From Clostridiales bacterium (GTDB taxonomy: Bacteria > Bacillota > Clostridia > Oscillospirales > Oscillospiraceae): a DNA stretch of 64,000 bases. The stretch spans positions 62,001 through 126,000 of the forward strand of contig SFFW01000005.1 in the NCBI GenBank assembly GCA_004556755.1. Reading direction: 5' to 3'. The translations under genes were made by a program, and so were the position numbers. Numbering within the stretch: the stretch's first letter is position 1; the number at the start of each line of letters is the position of its first letter. Shown here piece by piece: positions 16,285-24,606 of the stretch. The notes beneath the pieces were generated by a model. The model worked only from the letters and a program-made list of their open reading frames with translations, made no database searches and had not been told where the DNA came from.

Positions 16285-16713
16285 ATGGAAACGATAAAGA
16301 TAAAGTATTTTACTGACATTGAGCCTGTAACACCGATGTGCAAGGGCGACTGGGTCGATCTGCGTGCGGCGGAGGACGTCACCATGAAAAGCGGTGAGTT
16401 CTGCCTTATCCGCCTCGGCGTGGGAATGATCCTGCCCGAAGGCTTTGAAGCGCACCTTGCGCCGAGGTCGTCGACCTTTGCAAAGTTCGGCATCATCGCC
16501 GCAAACAGCGTCGGCGTCATCGACAACTCCTTCTGCGGCGAGGAGGACGAGTGGCGTATGCCCGCCATCGCTCTGCGTGACACGACCATTCACAAGGGTG
16601 ACCGCATTTGCCAGTTCAGAATAATGGAAAATCAGCCGGCGCTGTGCTTTGAAACGGTCGAGAGCCTCAAAAGCGAAAGCAGGGGCGGTTTCGGCTCCAC
16701 GGGGACGAGGTAA
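16285..16713 (+). CDS. dut: dUTP diphosphatase (dUTPase/dCTP-deaminase fold)
   Basis: 142 residues with the trimeric dUTPase motifs: DLRAAEDV (motif 1), APRSSTFAKFGI (motif 2), NSVGVIDNSFCGE (motif 3), GDRICQFRI (motif 4) and RGGFGSTG (motif 5, the Arg-finger/P-loop-like tail). It hydrolyses dUTP to dUMP and PPi, keeping uracil out of DNA and feeding thymidylate synthesis. The ATG at 16285 follows TAGGTGAG; a GTG three codons earlier is in frame but less likely. Confidence 0.9.
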   Translation: METIKIKYFTDIEPVTPMCKGDWVDLRAAEDVTMKSGEFCLIRLGVGMILPEGFEAHLAPRSSTFAKFGIIAANSVGVIDNSFCGEEDEWRMPAIALRDTTIHKGDRICQFRIMENQPALCFETVESLKSESRGGFGSTGTR

Positions 16714-16742
16714 AGCGTCTCTTCCACGCTTTGAGTTTTTGT

Positions 16743-16771
16743 GTATATTAAACACAAAACACGGCAAAAAT
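16743..16771 (+). promoter_or_regulatory. Candidate sigma-F promoter of the SpoIIQ-like gene
   Basis: GTATA at 16743-16747 and GGCAAAAAT at 16763-16771, spaced by 15 bp, fit the Bacillus sigma-F pattern GYATA-N15-GGnnAnAnT. It lies ~30 bp before the start of a SpoIIQ-like M23 gene, which is sigma-F-controlled in known spore formers. Confidence 0.6.
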
Positions 16772-16803
16772 AGAAGCAACCGATAATATTGGAGGTTGAT
16801 TCT

Positions 16804-17508
16804 ATGGATAACGGTAAAACCGGCGGAAAAATGGAAAAATTCTTTGCCGGAAAGGGCTATTACATAGTCCTTGTACTATGTATAGCGGTCATAGGCGCAT
16901 CGGTGTGGAGCCTTGCGTCGAGAGGCGACGACGCCGCAAAGGCGAATCCCAAGATCGAGATTTCCGACGTCATCAAGAACGACGACAGCAAGAAGGACCG
17001 GCTCCCCGTGATCGTCACCAATCCCCCGCAGCCGACGCCCGAAGTCAATATCGACGATGCGGAAGTCACCGGAACCGTCGTGTCGGACACGGCTCCGACC
17101 TCGTGGGTGCGCCCCGTGGTGGGGCAGGTGGACCGTGCCTATTCGATCGAAACGCTCGCCTATGACGTGACGATGAAGGATTGGCGGACGCACGACGGCA
17201 TCGACATCAGCACCGATGCGGGTGCGGTGGTCCGTGCGGCGGCGGACGGAACGGTCGAAAGCATAAAGCAGGACGATCTTTACGGCACCACGGTCGTGAT
17301 AAAGCACGGCGGCGGTATCAAGACCGTATACTCGAACCTTGCCGAGACCCCGACCGTGAGCGAGGGTGACAGCGTGAGAGCGGGGGACGTTATCGGCTCC
17401 GTGGGCGAAAGCGCCCTGTGCGAGATAGGGCAGCCTGCGCATCTGCACTTTGCAATGAGCGTTGACGGCGTGAGTGTTGACCCCGATTCCTACCTCCCGC
17501 CGCAATAA
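16804..17508 (+). CDS. M23 metallopeptidase, SpoIIQ-like
   Basis: 234 residues: short basic cytoplasmic N-terminus, one membrane helix (residues ~18-38), an acidic/Pro linker, then a LytM/M23 domain (~120-230). The zinc ligands look intact: THDGIDIS (HxxxD) and HLHFAM (HxH). Clostridial SpoIIQ keeps these residues, unlike Bacillus SpoIIQ. The match to a sigma-F promoter upstream supports a forespore role in the SpoIIQ-SpoIIIAH channel. A general cell-wall endopeptidase is the alternative. ATG 16804 has GGAGG eight bases upstream. Confidence 0.78.
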   Translation: MDNGKTGGKMEKFFAGKGYYIVLVLCIAVIGASVWSLASRGDDAAKANPKIEISDVIKNDDSKKDRLPVIVTNPPQPTPEVNIDDAEVTGTVVSDTAPTSWVRPVVGQVDRAYSIETLAYDVTMKDWRTHDGIDISTDAGAVVRAAADGTVESIKQDDLYGTTVVIKHGGGIKTVYSNLAETPTVSEGDSVRAGDVIGSVGESALCEIGQPAHLHFAMSVDGVSVDPDSYLPPQ

Positions 17509-17583
17509 ATTTTGAAAAAAACGAAAAAACGGTTGACAACATGGGCTGTTTCTGCTAAAATTCTCATTGCTCATTTGAGAGAT

Positions 17584-17660
17584 GGCGGCATAGCTCAGTT
17601 GGCTAGAGCATGCGGTTCATACCCGCAGTGTCCCCGGTTCGAATCCAGGTGCCGCTACCA
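17584..17660 (+). tRNA. tRNA-Met (CAT, elongator type)
   Basis: 77 nt including encoded CCA. Acceptor GGCGGCA pairs with TGCCGCT; anticodon CAT is at 17618-17620 in stem TGCGG/CCGCA. Lack of the initiator 1:72 mismatch and of the three G-C pairs in the anticodon stem points to elongator Met. The T-stem has one C-A mismatch. Confidence 0.93.
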
Positions 17661-17691
17661 AAAAGGCGCAGCCTATTATACTGCGCCTTTT
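17661..17691 (+). terminator. Terminator-like hairpin between tRNA-Met and tRNA-Glu
   Basis: AAAAGGCGCAG and CTGCGCCTTTT form a perfect 11-bp stem with a short U-run between two tRNA genes on the same strand. Confidence 0.75.
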
Positions 17692-17695
17692 ATTT

Positions 17696-17770
17696 GGCCC
17701 GTTGGTCAAGCGGTTAAGACACCGCCCTTTCACGGCGGTAACATGGGTTCGATTCCCGTACGGGTCACCA
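17696..17770 (+). tRNA. tRNA-Glu (TTC)
   Basis: 75 nt including CCA. Acceptor GGCCCGT pairs with ACGGGTC; the anticodon arm CCGCC-CTTTCAC-GGCGG carries TTC; the T-loop is GTTCGATTC. Confidence 0.95.
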
Positions 17771-17812
17771 AGAAGAAGCAGTTCACTTACAAGTGGACTG
17801 CTTCTTCTGTTT
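17771..17812. terminator. Terminator after tRNA-Glu
   Basis: AGAAGCAGTTCACTT and AAGTGGACTGCTTCT form a long stem followed by TCTGTTTT. It also touches the stop of the convergent zinc-ribbon gene. Confidence 0.85.
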
Positions 17813-17955
17813 TACTTCCTTTTCAGCTTTCCGATTTGTTTACGAATCCATTCCACGACACCAACGTTCCCGTTAAATAACGATACCGCCGTTCCGCAGA
17901 CGGGACAGCTCGTTTGTCCTTCCTCTATTGCCGCACCGCAATTTTTACAAAACAT
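17812..17955 (-). CDS. Small zinc-ribbon protein
   Basis: 47 residues starting MFCKNCGAAIEEGQTSCPVCGTAV: two CxxC knuckles 13 residues apart form a compact zinc ribbon, followed by a basic, amphipathic tail (IRKQIGKLKRK). The upstream in-frame extension is rejected because GGAGAGAG lies seven bases before ATG 17955. Similar ribbons often begin larger membrane proteins in Clostridia; here it stands alone. Function unknown. Confidence 0.65.
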   Translation of the reverse strand: MFCKNCGAAIEEGQTSCPVCGTAVSLFNGNVGVVEWIRKQIGKLKRK

Positions 17956-18063
17956 GCGTAATCTCTCTCCGCTGCGCATTATTGTAATATGATACCACAT
18001 ATACCGCAAAAGCACAAGCAAATTTTTACTTTTTCGACAATGCAATTATTGGGCTTAAAGGGC

Positions 18064-18092
18064 TTGTGCGGATGTCGGAAATTTGGTATTAT
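18064..18092 (+). promoter_or_regulatory. Promoter of the membrane-protein/UbiB operon
   Basis: TTGTGC (18064-18069) and TATTAT (18087-18092) with a 17-bp spacer. Confidence 0.5.
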
Positions 18093-18125
18093 AAAGTGTA
18101 TGCTTATTACGAACGGAGGCAGACG

Positions 18126-18785
18126 ATGGCAGCACACAGCAGAGGCAGGAGCAGGCGCTCCTCCAAGAGATCCTACGCCGCATATATAATCATAACCGCA
18201 GTCGTTCTGTTTGCGGTGCTTATAGTCGTGCTTATCTACACCTCACGCATTGCACCCGTGTGCAAGCTCAACGTTAAAGGCCTTTCCGCCGACTCCCCTG
18301 CCGACGCTCAGGCGATATGCAGAGCCGACTACGCAAAGTTCAAAAAAGCGTCCGAGGGCCATGAGGGCTGCGTTTGGGTCTGGTGCGGCAAGGGAGCCGT
18401 GTTCCTGACGGATGCCGACGACCTCACCATAATCGCAGGAAGCGAGTCCGGCTTTACCCGTGTAAGCTTTATCGACGAGGACGGCACCGAGATGACGGGC
18501 TACGTCATTGACCCGGAGTCGCCCCCGAACGAGCTGGGCAGGATCAGCCTCAGCGGGGACGGTCCCTTTAATTACGAGGACGTCGGGATGAGCATACGTC
18601 AGGCGCTCCGTGCCGGAGAGCTTGACTACGACGGTGCCGTGTACCTTTGGAAGGTCGGCACAAACACGGTATTTGCCGTAAAGCCCGACGCTTACACGCT
18701 CATCGACGGTACGCAGGTGAGCTTTACGGACGACGGCAGTCAGCTTTGCTTCTGCCGCATCCTCGATACCGATATTTCTGAATAA
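18126..18785 (+). CDS. Single-pass membrane protein of unknown function
   Basis: 219 residues. A very basic Ser/Arg-rich N-terminus (MAAHSRGRSRRSSKRS) precedes one membrane helix (residues ~18-38), then a soluble outer domain of ~180 residues with many Asp and several Cys. I do not recognise the domain. ATG 18126 follows ACGGAGG. It precedes a UbiB-family kinase by 11 bp, so the two are probably co-transcribed and may act together at the membrane (inference from position only). Confidence 0.65.
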   Translation: MAAHSRGRSRRSSKRSYAAYIIITAVVLFAVLIVVLIYTSRIAPVCKLNVKGLSADSPADAQAICRADYAKFKKASEGHEGCVWVWCGKGAVFLTDADDLTIIAGSESGFTRVSFIDEDGTEMTGYVIDPESPPNELGRISLSGDGPFNYEDVGMSIRQALRAGELDYDGAVYLWKVGTNTVFAVKPDAYTLIDGTQVSFTDDGSQLCFCRILDTDISE

Positions 18786-18796
18786 GGACTGAGATA

Positions 18797-20152
18797 ATGG
18801 CAAATTTGATGTATGACAGCATGGGCGGCGTAAAGCGTATTCTTGAGATCGTGAAAACGCTCAGCCGCTACAATCTCGGCGAAGGGCTTACGCCCGACAG
18901 ATTCTGCGAAATGCTCAAGGAGCTTGGCCCGACCTACGTCAAGATCGGTCAGCTTCTGTCCATGCACCCCGAGATCGTTCCGCCGGAATACTGCAAAAAG
19001 CTTGAGAGCCTGCGCACGAGCGCAACGCACCTCGTGACGGTGCAGATAAAGGAGATCATAAGCGAGGAATACGGCAGACCGTGGAACACGGTGTTTTCAC
19101 GCATAATGCCTATACCCCTCGGCTCTGCGTCCATTGCGCAGGTGCATGAGGCGTACCTGCCCGACGGCACCCGTGTTGCGGTCAAGGTACAGCGCCCCGA
19201 CATATACGACACGATGGAGCGTGACATTAAGCTCCTCAAATCGGCGCTCGGCATAGTGAAGCTCAAGAAGATAAACGACGTCATGGATCTCGGAGACACG
19301 CTCGACGAAATGTGGCAGGTCGCTCAGCAGGAGATGGATTTTCTGCGTGAGGCGGAGAACATTCGCCGTCTGCGCAAAAACATCGAGGGCATAAAGTACG
19401 TCTACTGCCCCAAGGTCTTTGACGAGCTGACGACGAAAAACATCCTCGTCATGGAGTACATCGGCGGCTGTGAGCTCAACGACACCGAGGCGCTGCTCCG
19501 TGACGGCTACGACGTCTCCGAGGTCTGCACGAAGTTTATAAACAACTACATAAAGCAGTTTGCGGAGGATCACTTCTTCCACGCAGACCCGCACCCCGGC
19601 AATATCCATGTCGAAAACGGCAGGATAGTTTGGCTCGACCTCGGCATGATGGGAACGCTCACAGAGGACGGCGCCGAGCTTATTAAGGTCTGTATGCGTG
19701 CCATCGTCACGAACGACCACATCTCCTTTGCCGACGCCGTTATGCGTATCTGCGAAACGCCGGAGAACATAGACAGAGACGGTTTTTACGCAAGTATGCG
19801 CGCCTATCTCGACAAGTACCGCATCATCACCATGGAGGAGATGAGCAGCACGGTCGATATATTCTCCGACCTGTATCAGATCTCACTCAGGTACGGTATA
19901 CGCACTCCGAGGTCGATGACGATGTTCTGGCGCAGCATATCCATCATGGAGGGTACCGTCTCCCAGCTTGCGCCGGAGACCGATCTTTCGACAATCATTG
20001 GCAGGCACCTTGCCGCACAGTCCATGGTCGGCGGCATAGCCGGCTCCATAACGAAAAAGGTCTCGCACCGAAGGCTCGTTTCCGGCGAGGCGCTCTCGTA
20101 TAACGATTCCCCGCGCCCCGTCGAGGACGAAGTGCCGATCGAAGAAGAATAA
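18797..20152 (+). CDS. UbiB/AarF/ABC1-family atypical kinase
   Basis: 451 residues. UbiB-family motifs: PTYVKIGQLLSMH (the KxGQ N-terminal motif), GSASIAQVHEA (in place of the Ala-rich loop AAAS), VAVKVQRP with the ATP Lys, FFHADPHPGNI (catalytic loop) and WLDLGMMG (metal-binding DFG-like). In quinone-making bacteria this family supports ubiquinone synthesis; in anaerobic Firmicutes its role is unknown. The usual C-terminal membrane helices are not evident: the protein ends in an acidic tail (PVEDEVPIEEE). Confidence 0.85.
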   Translation: MANLMYDSMGGVKRILEIVKTLSRYNLGEGLTPDRFCEMLKELGPTYVKIGQLLSMHPEIVPPEYCKKLESLRTSATHLVTVQIKEIISEEYGRPWNTVFSRIMPIPLGSASIAQVHEAYLPDGTRVAVKVQRPDIYDTMERDIKLLKSALGIVKLKKINDVMDLGDTLDEMWQVAQQEMDFLREAENIRRLRKNIEGIKYVYCPKVFDELTTKNILVMEYIGGCELNDTEALLRDGYDVSEVCTKFINNYIKQFAEDHFFHADPHPGNIHVENGRIVWLDLGMMGTLTEDGAELIKVCMRAIVTNDHISFADAVMRICETPENIDRDGFYASMRAYLDKYRIITMEEMSSTVDIFSDLYQISLRYGIRTPRSMTMFWRSISIMEGTVSQLAPETDLSTIIGRHLAAQSMVGGIAGSITKKVSHRRLVSGEALSYNDSPRPVEDEVPIEEE

Positions 20153-20182
20153 TGAAAAAAACGCCCTCTTGGGCGTTTTTTC
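20153..20182 (+). terminator. Terminator of the UbiB-family gene
   Basis: AAAAAACGCCC-TCTT-GGGCGTTTTTT immediately after the stop codon. Confidence 0.9.
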
Positions 20183-20205
20183 AAAGCGGATAAAACTTTC
20201 TCCGC

Positions 20206-20241
20206 AAAAAAGAACAGCCGCAGCAGCGGCTGTTCTTTTTT
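20206..20241. terminator. Second terminator, serving tRNA-Val leftward
   Basis: AAAAAAGAACAGCCGC-AG-CAGCGGCTGTTCTTTTTTT is a strong symmetric hairpin directly after the 3' end of the minus-strand tRNA-Val and can also back up the UbiB-family terminator. Confidence 0.85.
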
Positions 20242-20318
20242 TGGTGGAGAATAGCAGACTCGAACTGCTGACCTCTCGCGTGTGAGGCGAGCGCTCTAAC
20301 CGGCTGAGCTAATTCTCC
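20242..20318 (-). tRNA. tRNA-Val (CAC)
   Basis: 77 nt including CCA. Acceptor GGAGAAT pairs with ATTCTCC; the anticodon arm CTCGC-CTCACAC-GCGAG carries CAC (20284-20282); the T-loop is GTTCGAGTC. Confidence 0.95.
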
Positions 20319-20716
20319 GAAACGGACTACTCAGTCAGTATAGCATTGCCGAGGAAATATTTCAAGAGCGAAATTTGCATTTTTACGTCGGATTTTTTGA
20401 ACGCTGTGTTTGGTTTGTCATGCTTACGGAATATGTATGAAAACAAAAACAAAATCGGCGATTTTGCCAATTTGTGCATCCGCATTAAATAAAAATGCAC
20501 TTTTGGGCATTTCAGAGAAAAATGCATTCAAAAGCAGTGCAAAAATTGCATCATAAGGCATGCACTGTCTAATATCCACAAAAAAACAGGGTGATTTTTG
20601 TCGGTTTTTAATGGCGCTTGTCTAGAAATTAACGGGTTAAAATGTTGACCGAAGCACTCGTTGATGTTAAAATATAGCCGTTGCAGTATGCATATGCTGC
20701 GCAGAGGAGCAGATAT
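20319..20716. other. AT-rich intergenic region with TGCA clusters
   Basis: About 400 bp with no credible gene. It is much more AT-rich than its surroundings. TGCA-centred words recur (TTTGCATTTT, GTGCATCCGCAT, AATGCACTTTT, AATGCATTC, GTGCAAAAATTGCAT, GCATGCAC). It must hold the promoters of tRNA-Val (leftward) and of the P-loop/kor genes (rightward). Confidence 0.4.
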
Positions 20717-21454
20717 ATGAAAGACGTTAAAGTGCTTATAGGAAATTACGGCAGCGGCAAGAGCGAGCTTGCGCTGAATTTTGCAATGCAGGCGGCGGCA
20801 AGGGGCGAACGCACCGAGCTGCTTGACCTCGACATGGTCAATACATACTTCAGACTTACCGAGCGAGGCAAGATGGTCGAGCAGAAGGAGATCCGTCTCG
20901 TATCTCCGAACTATGCCTGCTCCGGCATCGAAACGCTGTCCCTGCCCGCAGAGGTCGCATCCGCTTTCGTTTTGGACTGGGATACCGTCATATTCGACGT
21001 CGGCGGCGATGACGTCGGCGCAACGGCGCTCGGCAGATACCATCAGGATTTCATGGATCTTGAAGAGGGCGCTTTGGAGGTCTTAAACGTCGTGAACATC
21101 CGCAGACCCCTTTCCGGTACCGTCGAAAAGCTGATCAGACTTCAGGAGGGAATGGAGCTGCATTCCCGTCTCAAGATAACCGGCATGATAAACAACACGA
21201 ACCTTGCGACCGAGACCTCGGAGGAGGAGCTGCGGGACGGCTATTATATGCTGAAAGAGGTTTCGGACAGGACGGGCATCCCCGTTGCATATACTACCGG
21301 CAAGAAGGAGTTTCTTGAGAAGTTCCTTTCGGAGGGACATGACCCCAAGTACATAGGCACCCCCGTTGCGATAGATATGTTCATGCACCGTGACTGGGAC
21401 TCCTACATAAAGTACGGACTCAATACCGTCGATCCGAGGCAGAAAAATCTTTGA
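20717..21454 (+). CDS. P-loop NTPase linked to the kor operon
   Basis: 245 residues. Walker A is IGNYGSGKSELA near the N-terminus; ELLDLDMVNTYFR and TVIFDVGGDDVG follow as in ParA/MinD/SIMIBI-type ATPases (deviant Walker B and switch). ATG 20717 follows AGAGGAG. The gene sits 73 bp ahead of korD and points the same way; a P-loop gene before the ferredoxin-oxidoreductase genes suggests a maturation or quality-control role for the Fe-S/TPP enzyme. That role is inference. Confidence 0.7.
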   Translation: MKDVKVLIGNYGSGKSELALNFAMQAAARGERTELLDLDMVNTYFRLTERGKMVEQKEIRLVSPNYACSGIETLSLPAEVASAFVLDWDTVIFDVGGDDVGATALGRYHQDFMDLEEGALEVLNVVNIRRPLSGTVEKLIRLQEGMELHSRLKITGMINNTNLATETSEEELRDGYYMLKEVSDRTGIPVAYTTGKKEFLEKFLSEGHDPKYIGTPVAIDMFMHRDWDSYIKYGLNTVDPRQKNL

Positions 21455-21527
21455 TATGTCCTGCGGGAGCAGTTCATATATAACACGTCACTAAATTTTA
21501 GCAAAAATTAGGAAAAGAGGTAGTAAC

Positions 21528-21737
21528 ATGGTAAAGGTAACCATCAATGAAAACCTGTGCAAGGGTTGCGGTCTCTGTGCAAGAGCCTGCCCCAAGCATA
21601 TCATTGAGCTTTCCAAGGCAAAGATCAACGCAAAAGGTTATCACCCGGCTGAGGTCGTAAGACCCGAAGAATGCATAGGCTGCGCATCCTGCGCACGCAC
21701 TTGCCCCGATGTGGTAATCCACATCGAGAAAGAATAA
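21528..21737 (+). CDS. korD: 2-oxoglutarate:ferredoxin oxidoreductase, ferredoxin (delta) subunit
   Basis: 69 residues, two [4Fe-4S] ferredoxin motifs: CKGCGLCARACPKH and CIGCASCARTCPDV. It is the electron-relay subunit of the Kor/Vor-type 2-oxoacid:ferredoxin oxidoreductase. RBS AAGAGG. The genes D-A-B-C run with gaps of 14, 1 and 1 bp, so one transcript. Codon use is strongly biased (AAG, GCA, CCC), suggesting high expression. Confidence 0.93.
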   Translation: MVKVTINENLCKGCGLCARACPKHIIELSKAKINAKGYHPAEVVRPEECIGCASCARTCPDVVIHIEKE

Positions 21738-21751
21738 GGAGGAACAGAAAA

Positions 21752-22831
21752 ATGGCCAAAACTCTTATGAAGGGTAGCGAAGCTATTGCAGAGGCCGCCA
21801 TCAGAGCCGGCGCCCGTTACTTCTTCGGCTATCCTATCACCCCGCAGACTGAGATCCCTGAGTACATGGCAGCCCGTATGCCCGAGATCGGCGGCTGCTT
21901 CCTGCAGGCTGAATCCGAAGTCGCAGCAATCAACATGGTCTACGGTGCAGCAGGCACCGGCGCACGTGTCATCACCTCTTCCTCCAGCCCCGGTATTTCC
22001 CTGAAGCAGGAAGGTATCTCCTACTGCGCAGGCGCACGCCTTCCCGCAGTCATCCTCAACGTCATGCGTGGCGGCCCCGGCCTCGGCAACATCCAGGCCT
22101 CTCAGGGCGACTACTTCCAGGCAGTCAAGGGCGGCGGCAACGGTGACTACCACCTGCTGACCTACGCTCCCTCCTCCGTACAGGAAGCTATCGACATCAT
22201 GATGTTCGCCTATGATAAGGCAGAGCAGTACCGCATCCCCGTTCTCTTCATTGCTGACGGTATCATCGCTCAGATGATGGAGCCTGTTGAGATGCCCGAA
22301 ATGGTCGACTTCAAGATCGACCCCGAGAAGAAGCCTTGGGCCTGCACCGGCTGGAAGCCCGGCGACGATCCCGAGAAGCGCGGCATAATCAACTCCATTT
22401 ACATTTCCACCGAGGAACTCAGCGATCATAACGACGTTCTGCAGGCCTGCTACAAAGAGGTCATTGAAAACGAGCAGATGTGGGAAGAGTACAACTGCGA
22501 AGGCGCAGAGATTATCATCACCGCATTCGGCACCGTTGCACGTATCGCAAAGTCCGCTATCAGCGAGCTGAAGGCCGAGGGCATCAACGTCGGTCTGGTA
22601 CGTCCCATCACCGTATGGCCCTTCCCGTACGACGCAATGGCAAAGGTCATCGGCGCAGACAGCGTAAAGGCTGTTCTGGACGTAGAGCTGAACGAAGGCC
22701 AGATGCTGCAGGATGTCAAGCTTGCAGTCAACGGCAGCAAGCCCGTTGATTTCTTCGGTCACTGCGGCTCCCAGATGCCCACCACCGACGAGATCGTCGC
22801 GAAGATCAAGAGCATGAAGGAGGCTATGTAA
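21752..22831 (+). CDS. korA: 2-oxoglutarate:ferredoxin oxidoreductase, alpha subunit
   Basis: 359 residues from ATG 21752, which follows AAGGAGG; a longer in-frame start would overlap korD. Motifs: GARYFFGYPITPQTEIPEY, AESEVAAINMVYGAAGTGARV, and a C-terminal KPVDFFGHCGSQMPTT. It carries the 2-oxoacid-binding and part of the TPP-binding surface and works with KorB. It cleaves a 2-oxoacid plus CoA to acyl-CoA, CO2 and reduced ferredoxin; 2-oxoglutarate is the usual substrate for this subunit composition, but a branched-chain oxoacid (Vor) role cannot be ruled out. Confidence 0.93.
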   Translation: MAKTLMKGSEAIAEAAIRAGARYFFGYPITPQTEIPEYMAARMPEIGGCFLQAESEVAAINMVYGAAGTGARVITSSSSPGISLKQEGISYCAGARLPAVILNVMRGGPGLGNIQASQGDYFQAVKGGGNGDYHLLTYAPSSVQEAIDIMMFAYDKAEQYRIPVLFIADGIIAQMMEPVEMPEMVDFKIDPEKKPWACTGWKPGDDPEKRGIINSIYISTEELSDHNDVLQACYKEVIENEQMWEEYNCEGAEIIITAFGTVARIAKSAISELKAEGINVGLVRPITVWPFPYDAMAKVIGADSVKAVLDVELNEGQMLQDVKLAVNGSKPVDFFGHCGSQMPTTDEIVAKIKSMKEAM

Positions 22832-22832
22832 A

Positions 22833-23594
22833 ATGTCCGTAGTATTTGAAAAAACCAAGCTCCTTACCGATAAGCAGTTCCATTACTGCCCCGGCTGCAA
22901 CCACGGCATTATCCACCGCCTGGTAGCAGAGTCCATTGAAGAGCTCGAAAAGGAAGGCGTCATCGAGGAAGGCAAGGTCATCGGCGTTGCTCCTGTCGGA
23001 TGCTCCGTTTTTGCATATGATTACTTTAACTGCGATATGTACGAAGCCGCACACGGCCGTGCTCCCGCAGTTGCAACCGGCGCAAAGCGTGTTGTCGGCA
23101 AGGACACCCTCGTATTCACCTACCAGGGCGACGGCGACCTCGCTTCCATCGGTACCGCAGAGATCGTTCACGCCGCACACCGTGGCGAGAAGATCTGCAC
23201 CATTTTCGTCAACAACGCAATTTACGGCATGACCGGCGGTCAGATGGCTCCTACCACCCTCGTAGGTCAGAAGACCACCACCTCTCCCAGAGGCCGTGAC
23301 GAAGCATGGTGCGGCGCTCCCATCCGTATTGCCGAAATGCTGGCTACCATCCCCGGCTCCTACTACATCGAGCGCTGCGCAGTCAACAACAACGGCAACA
23401 TCATGAAGACCAAGAAGGCCATCAAGAAGGCATTCACCTATCAGATGGAAGGTAAGGGCTTCTGCCTCATCGAGGTTCTGTCCACCTGCCCGACCAACTG
23501 GGGCCTCAGCCCGGTCGAAGCCATGAAGTGGCTGGAAGAGAACATGATTCATTACTATCCCCTCGGTGTTAAGAAAGACAAGGAGGCCGAATAA
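22833..23594 (+). CDS. korB: 2-oxoglutarate:ferredoxin oxidoreductase, beta (TPP) subunit
   Basis: 253 residues. FHYCPGCNHGIIHRL carries the Cys pair typical of the beta subunit, and GDGDLASIGTAEIVHAAHRGEKICTIFVNN is the TPP/Mg-binding GDGx(~25)NN motif. YGMTGGQMAPTT follows. It begins 1 bp after korA. It holds the thiamine diphosphate that attacks the 2-oxoacid. Confidence 0.94.
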   Translation: MSVVFEKTKLLTDKQFHYCPGCNHGIIHRLVAESIEELEKEGVIEEGKVIGVAPVGCSVFAYDYFNCDMYEAAHGRAPAVATGAKRVVGKDTLVFTYQGDGDLASIGTAEIVHAAHRGEKICTIFVNNAIYGMTGGQMAPTTLVGQKTTTSPRGRDEAWCGAPIRIAEMLATIPGSYYIERCAVNNNGNIMKTKKAIKKAFTYQMEGKGFCLIEVLSTCPTNWGLSPVEAMKWLEENMIHYYPLGVKKDKEAE

Positions 23595-23595
23595 T

Positions 23596-24138
23596 ATGAA
23601 AAAAGAATTTATATTCGCAGGCTTCGGCGGTCAGGGCATGCTCCTGATCGGCAAGTTCCTTGCAATGGCTTGCATGCTCGACGGTAAGCACGTTTCTTGG
23701 CTTCCCTCTTACGGCCCCGAAATGCGTGGCGGTACCGCAAACTGCTCCGTCATCGTCTCCGACGATCCCGTTGCTTCTCCTCTGGTCGACATGGCTGACG
23801 TTGTCGTTGCCATGAACCGTCCTTCTCTCGACAAGTTCGAGCCGCATGTAAAGCCCGGCGGAATTCTGGTAATCAACAGCTCCATCATCGACCGCAAGGC
23901 AGAGCGTGACGACATCACCGTCGTATACTGCGATGCAAACCGCATAGCGGAAGAAGTCGGCAACCCCAAGGGCGCAAACGTCGCAATCCTCGGCGCAATG
24001 CTGGCAAAGGCACCCGTCACCAGCGACGAGAGCATGAGCGAAGCGATCCGCATCGAGCTCGGCGAGCGCAAGGCAAAGTTCCTCCCCGGCAACATGAAGG
24101 CACTTCAGGCCGGCAAGGATGCCGCAAACGCACAGTAA
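23596..24138 (+). CDS. korC: 2-oxoglutarate:ferredoxin oxidoreductase, gamma subunit
   Basis: 180 residues beginning KEFIFAGFGGQGMLLIGKFLA, the gamma-subunit GFGGQG signature, followed by SYGPEMRGGTANCSVIVSD. It binds CoA and completes the four-subunit enzyme. ATG 23596 follows AAGGAGGC; the longer frame into korB is rejected. A strong terminator follows. Confidence 0.94.
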   Translation: MKKEFIFAGFGGQGMLLIGKFLAMACMLDGKHVSWLPSYGPEMRGGTANCSVIVSDDPVASPLVDMADVVVAMNRPSLDKFEPHVKPGGILVINSSIIDRKAERDDITVVYCDANRIAEEVGNPKGANVAILGAMLAKAPVTSDESMSEAIRIELGERKAKFLPGNMKALQAGKDAANAQ

Positions 24139-24152
24139 TCTATACCTATAAT

Positions 24153-24184
24153 AAAAAGAAGCGGCAGCTGCCGCTTCTTTTTTG
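24153..24184. terminator. Terminator of the kor operon
   Basis: AAAAAGAAGCGGCAG and CTGCCGCTTCTTTTTT form a perfect stem with a long U-run. Confidence 0.9.
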
Positions 24185-24230
24185 TTTAAGCATCGGCGTG
24201 CAAAAGCTAAGACCTTTGCCCGCCGATGCT

Positions 24231-24488
24231 TTATATTCCCTTGTACTTCCGCTTTGTAGCCATGCCGCCTCTGATGTGGCGCTCGGCCTTGTTGAGATCC
24301 AGCACCTGCCGAACCTCGGAATACAGGGCGGGATTGACCGTTCGCAGCCTTTCGGTGAGATCCTTGTGTACGGTGCTTTTTGAGATGCCGAAGTGCTTTG
24401 CCGCTTTTCGGACTGTTGTTTTGTTCTCGATTATGTACACGGCAAGATCGCAGGCACGCTCTTCGATATTTGTATGCAAATACACCAC
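24231..24488 (-). CDS. spoIIID: Sporulation transcriptional regulator SpoIIID
   Basis: 85 residues (Bacillus SpoIIID is 93). The helix-turn-helix KTTVRKAAKHFGISKSTVHKDLTERL and the basic C-terminal tail HIRGGMATKRKYKG are diagnostic. SpoIIID is a mother-cell DNA-binding protein acting after sigma-E. The start is uncertain: GTG codons at 24488 and 24485 directly follow GGGGA with little spacing, and a TTG at 24479 is better spaced. It is a single gene, convergent with the kor operon. Confidence 0.95.
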   Translation of the reverse strand: MVYLHTNIEERACDLAVYIIENKTTVRKAAKHFGISKSTVHKDLTERLRTVNPALYSEVRQVLDLNKAERHIRGGMATKRKYKGI

Positions 24489-24606
24489 TCCCCGTTTTTA
24501 CATGGTAAATGTATATGTATGGCTGCGGCGGCATATGAGCGATAATCACGGCTTGCAAATTTTTATGCATATGTTAAAATAATAATTTAGAGATGAGGTG
24601 ATCCCA

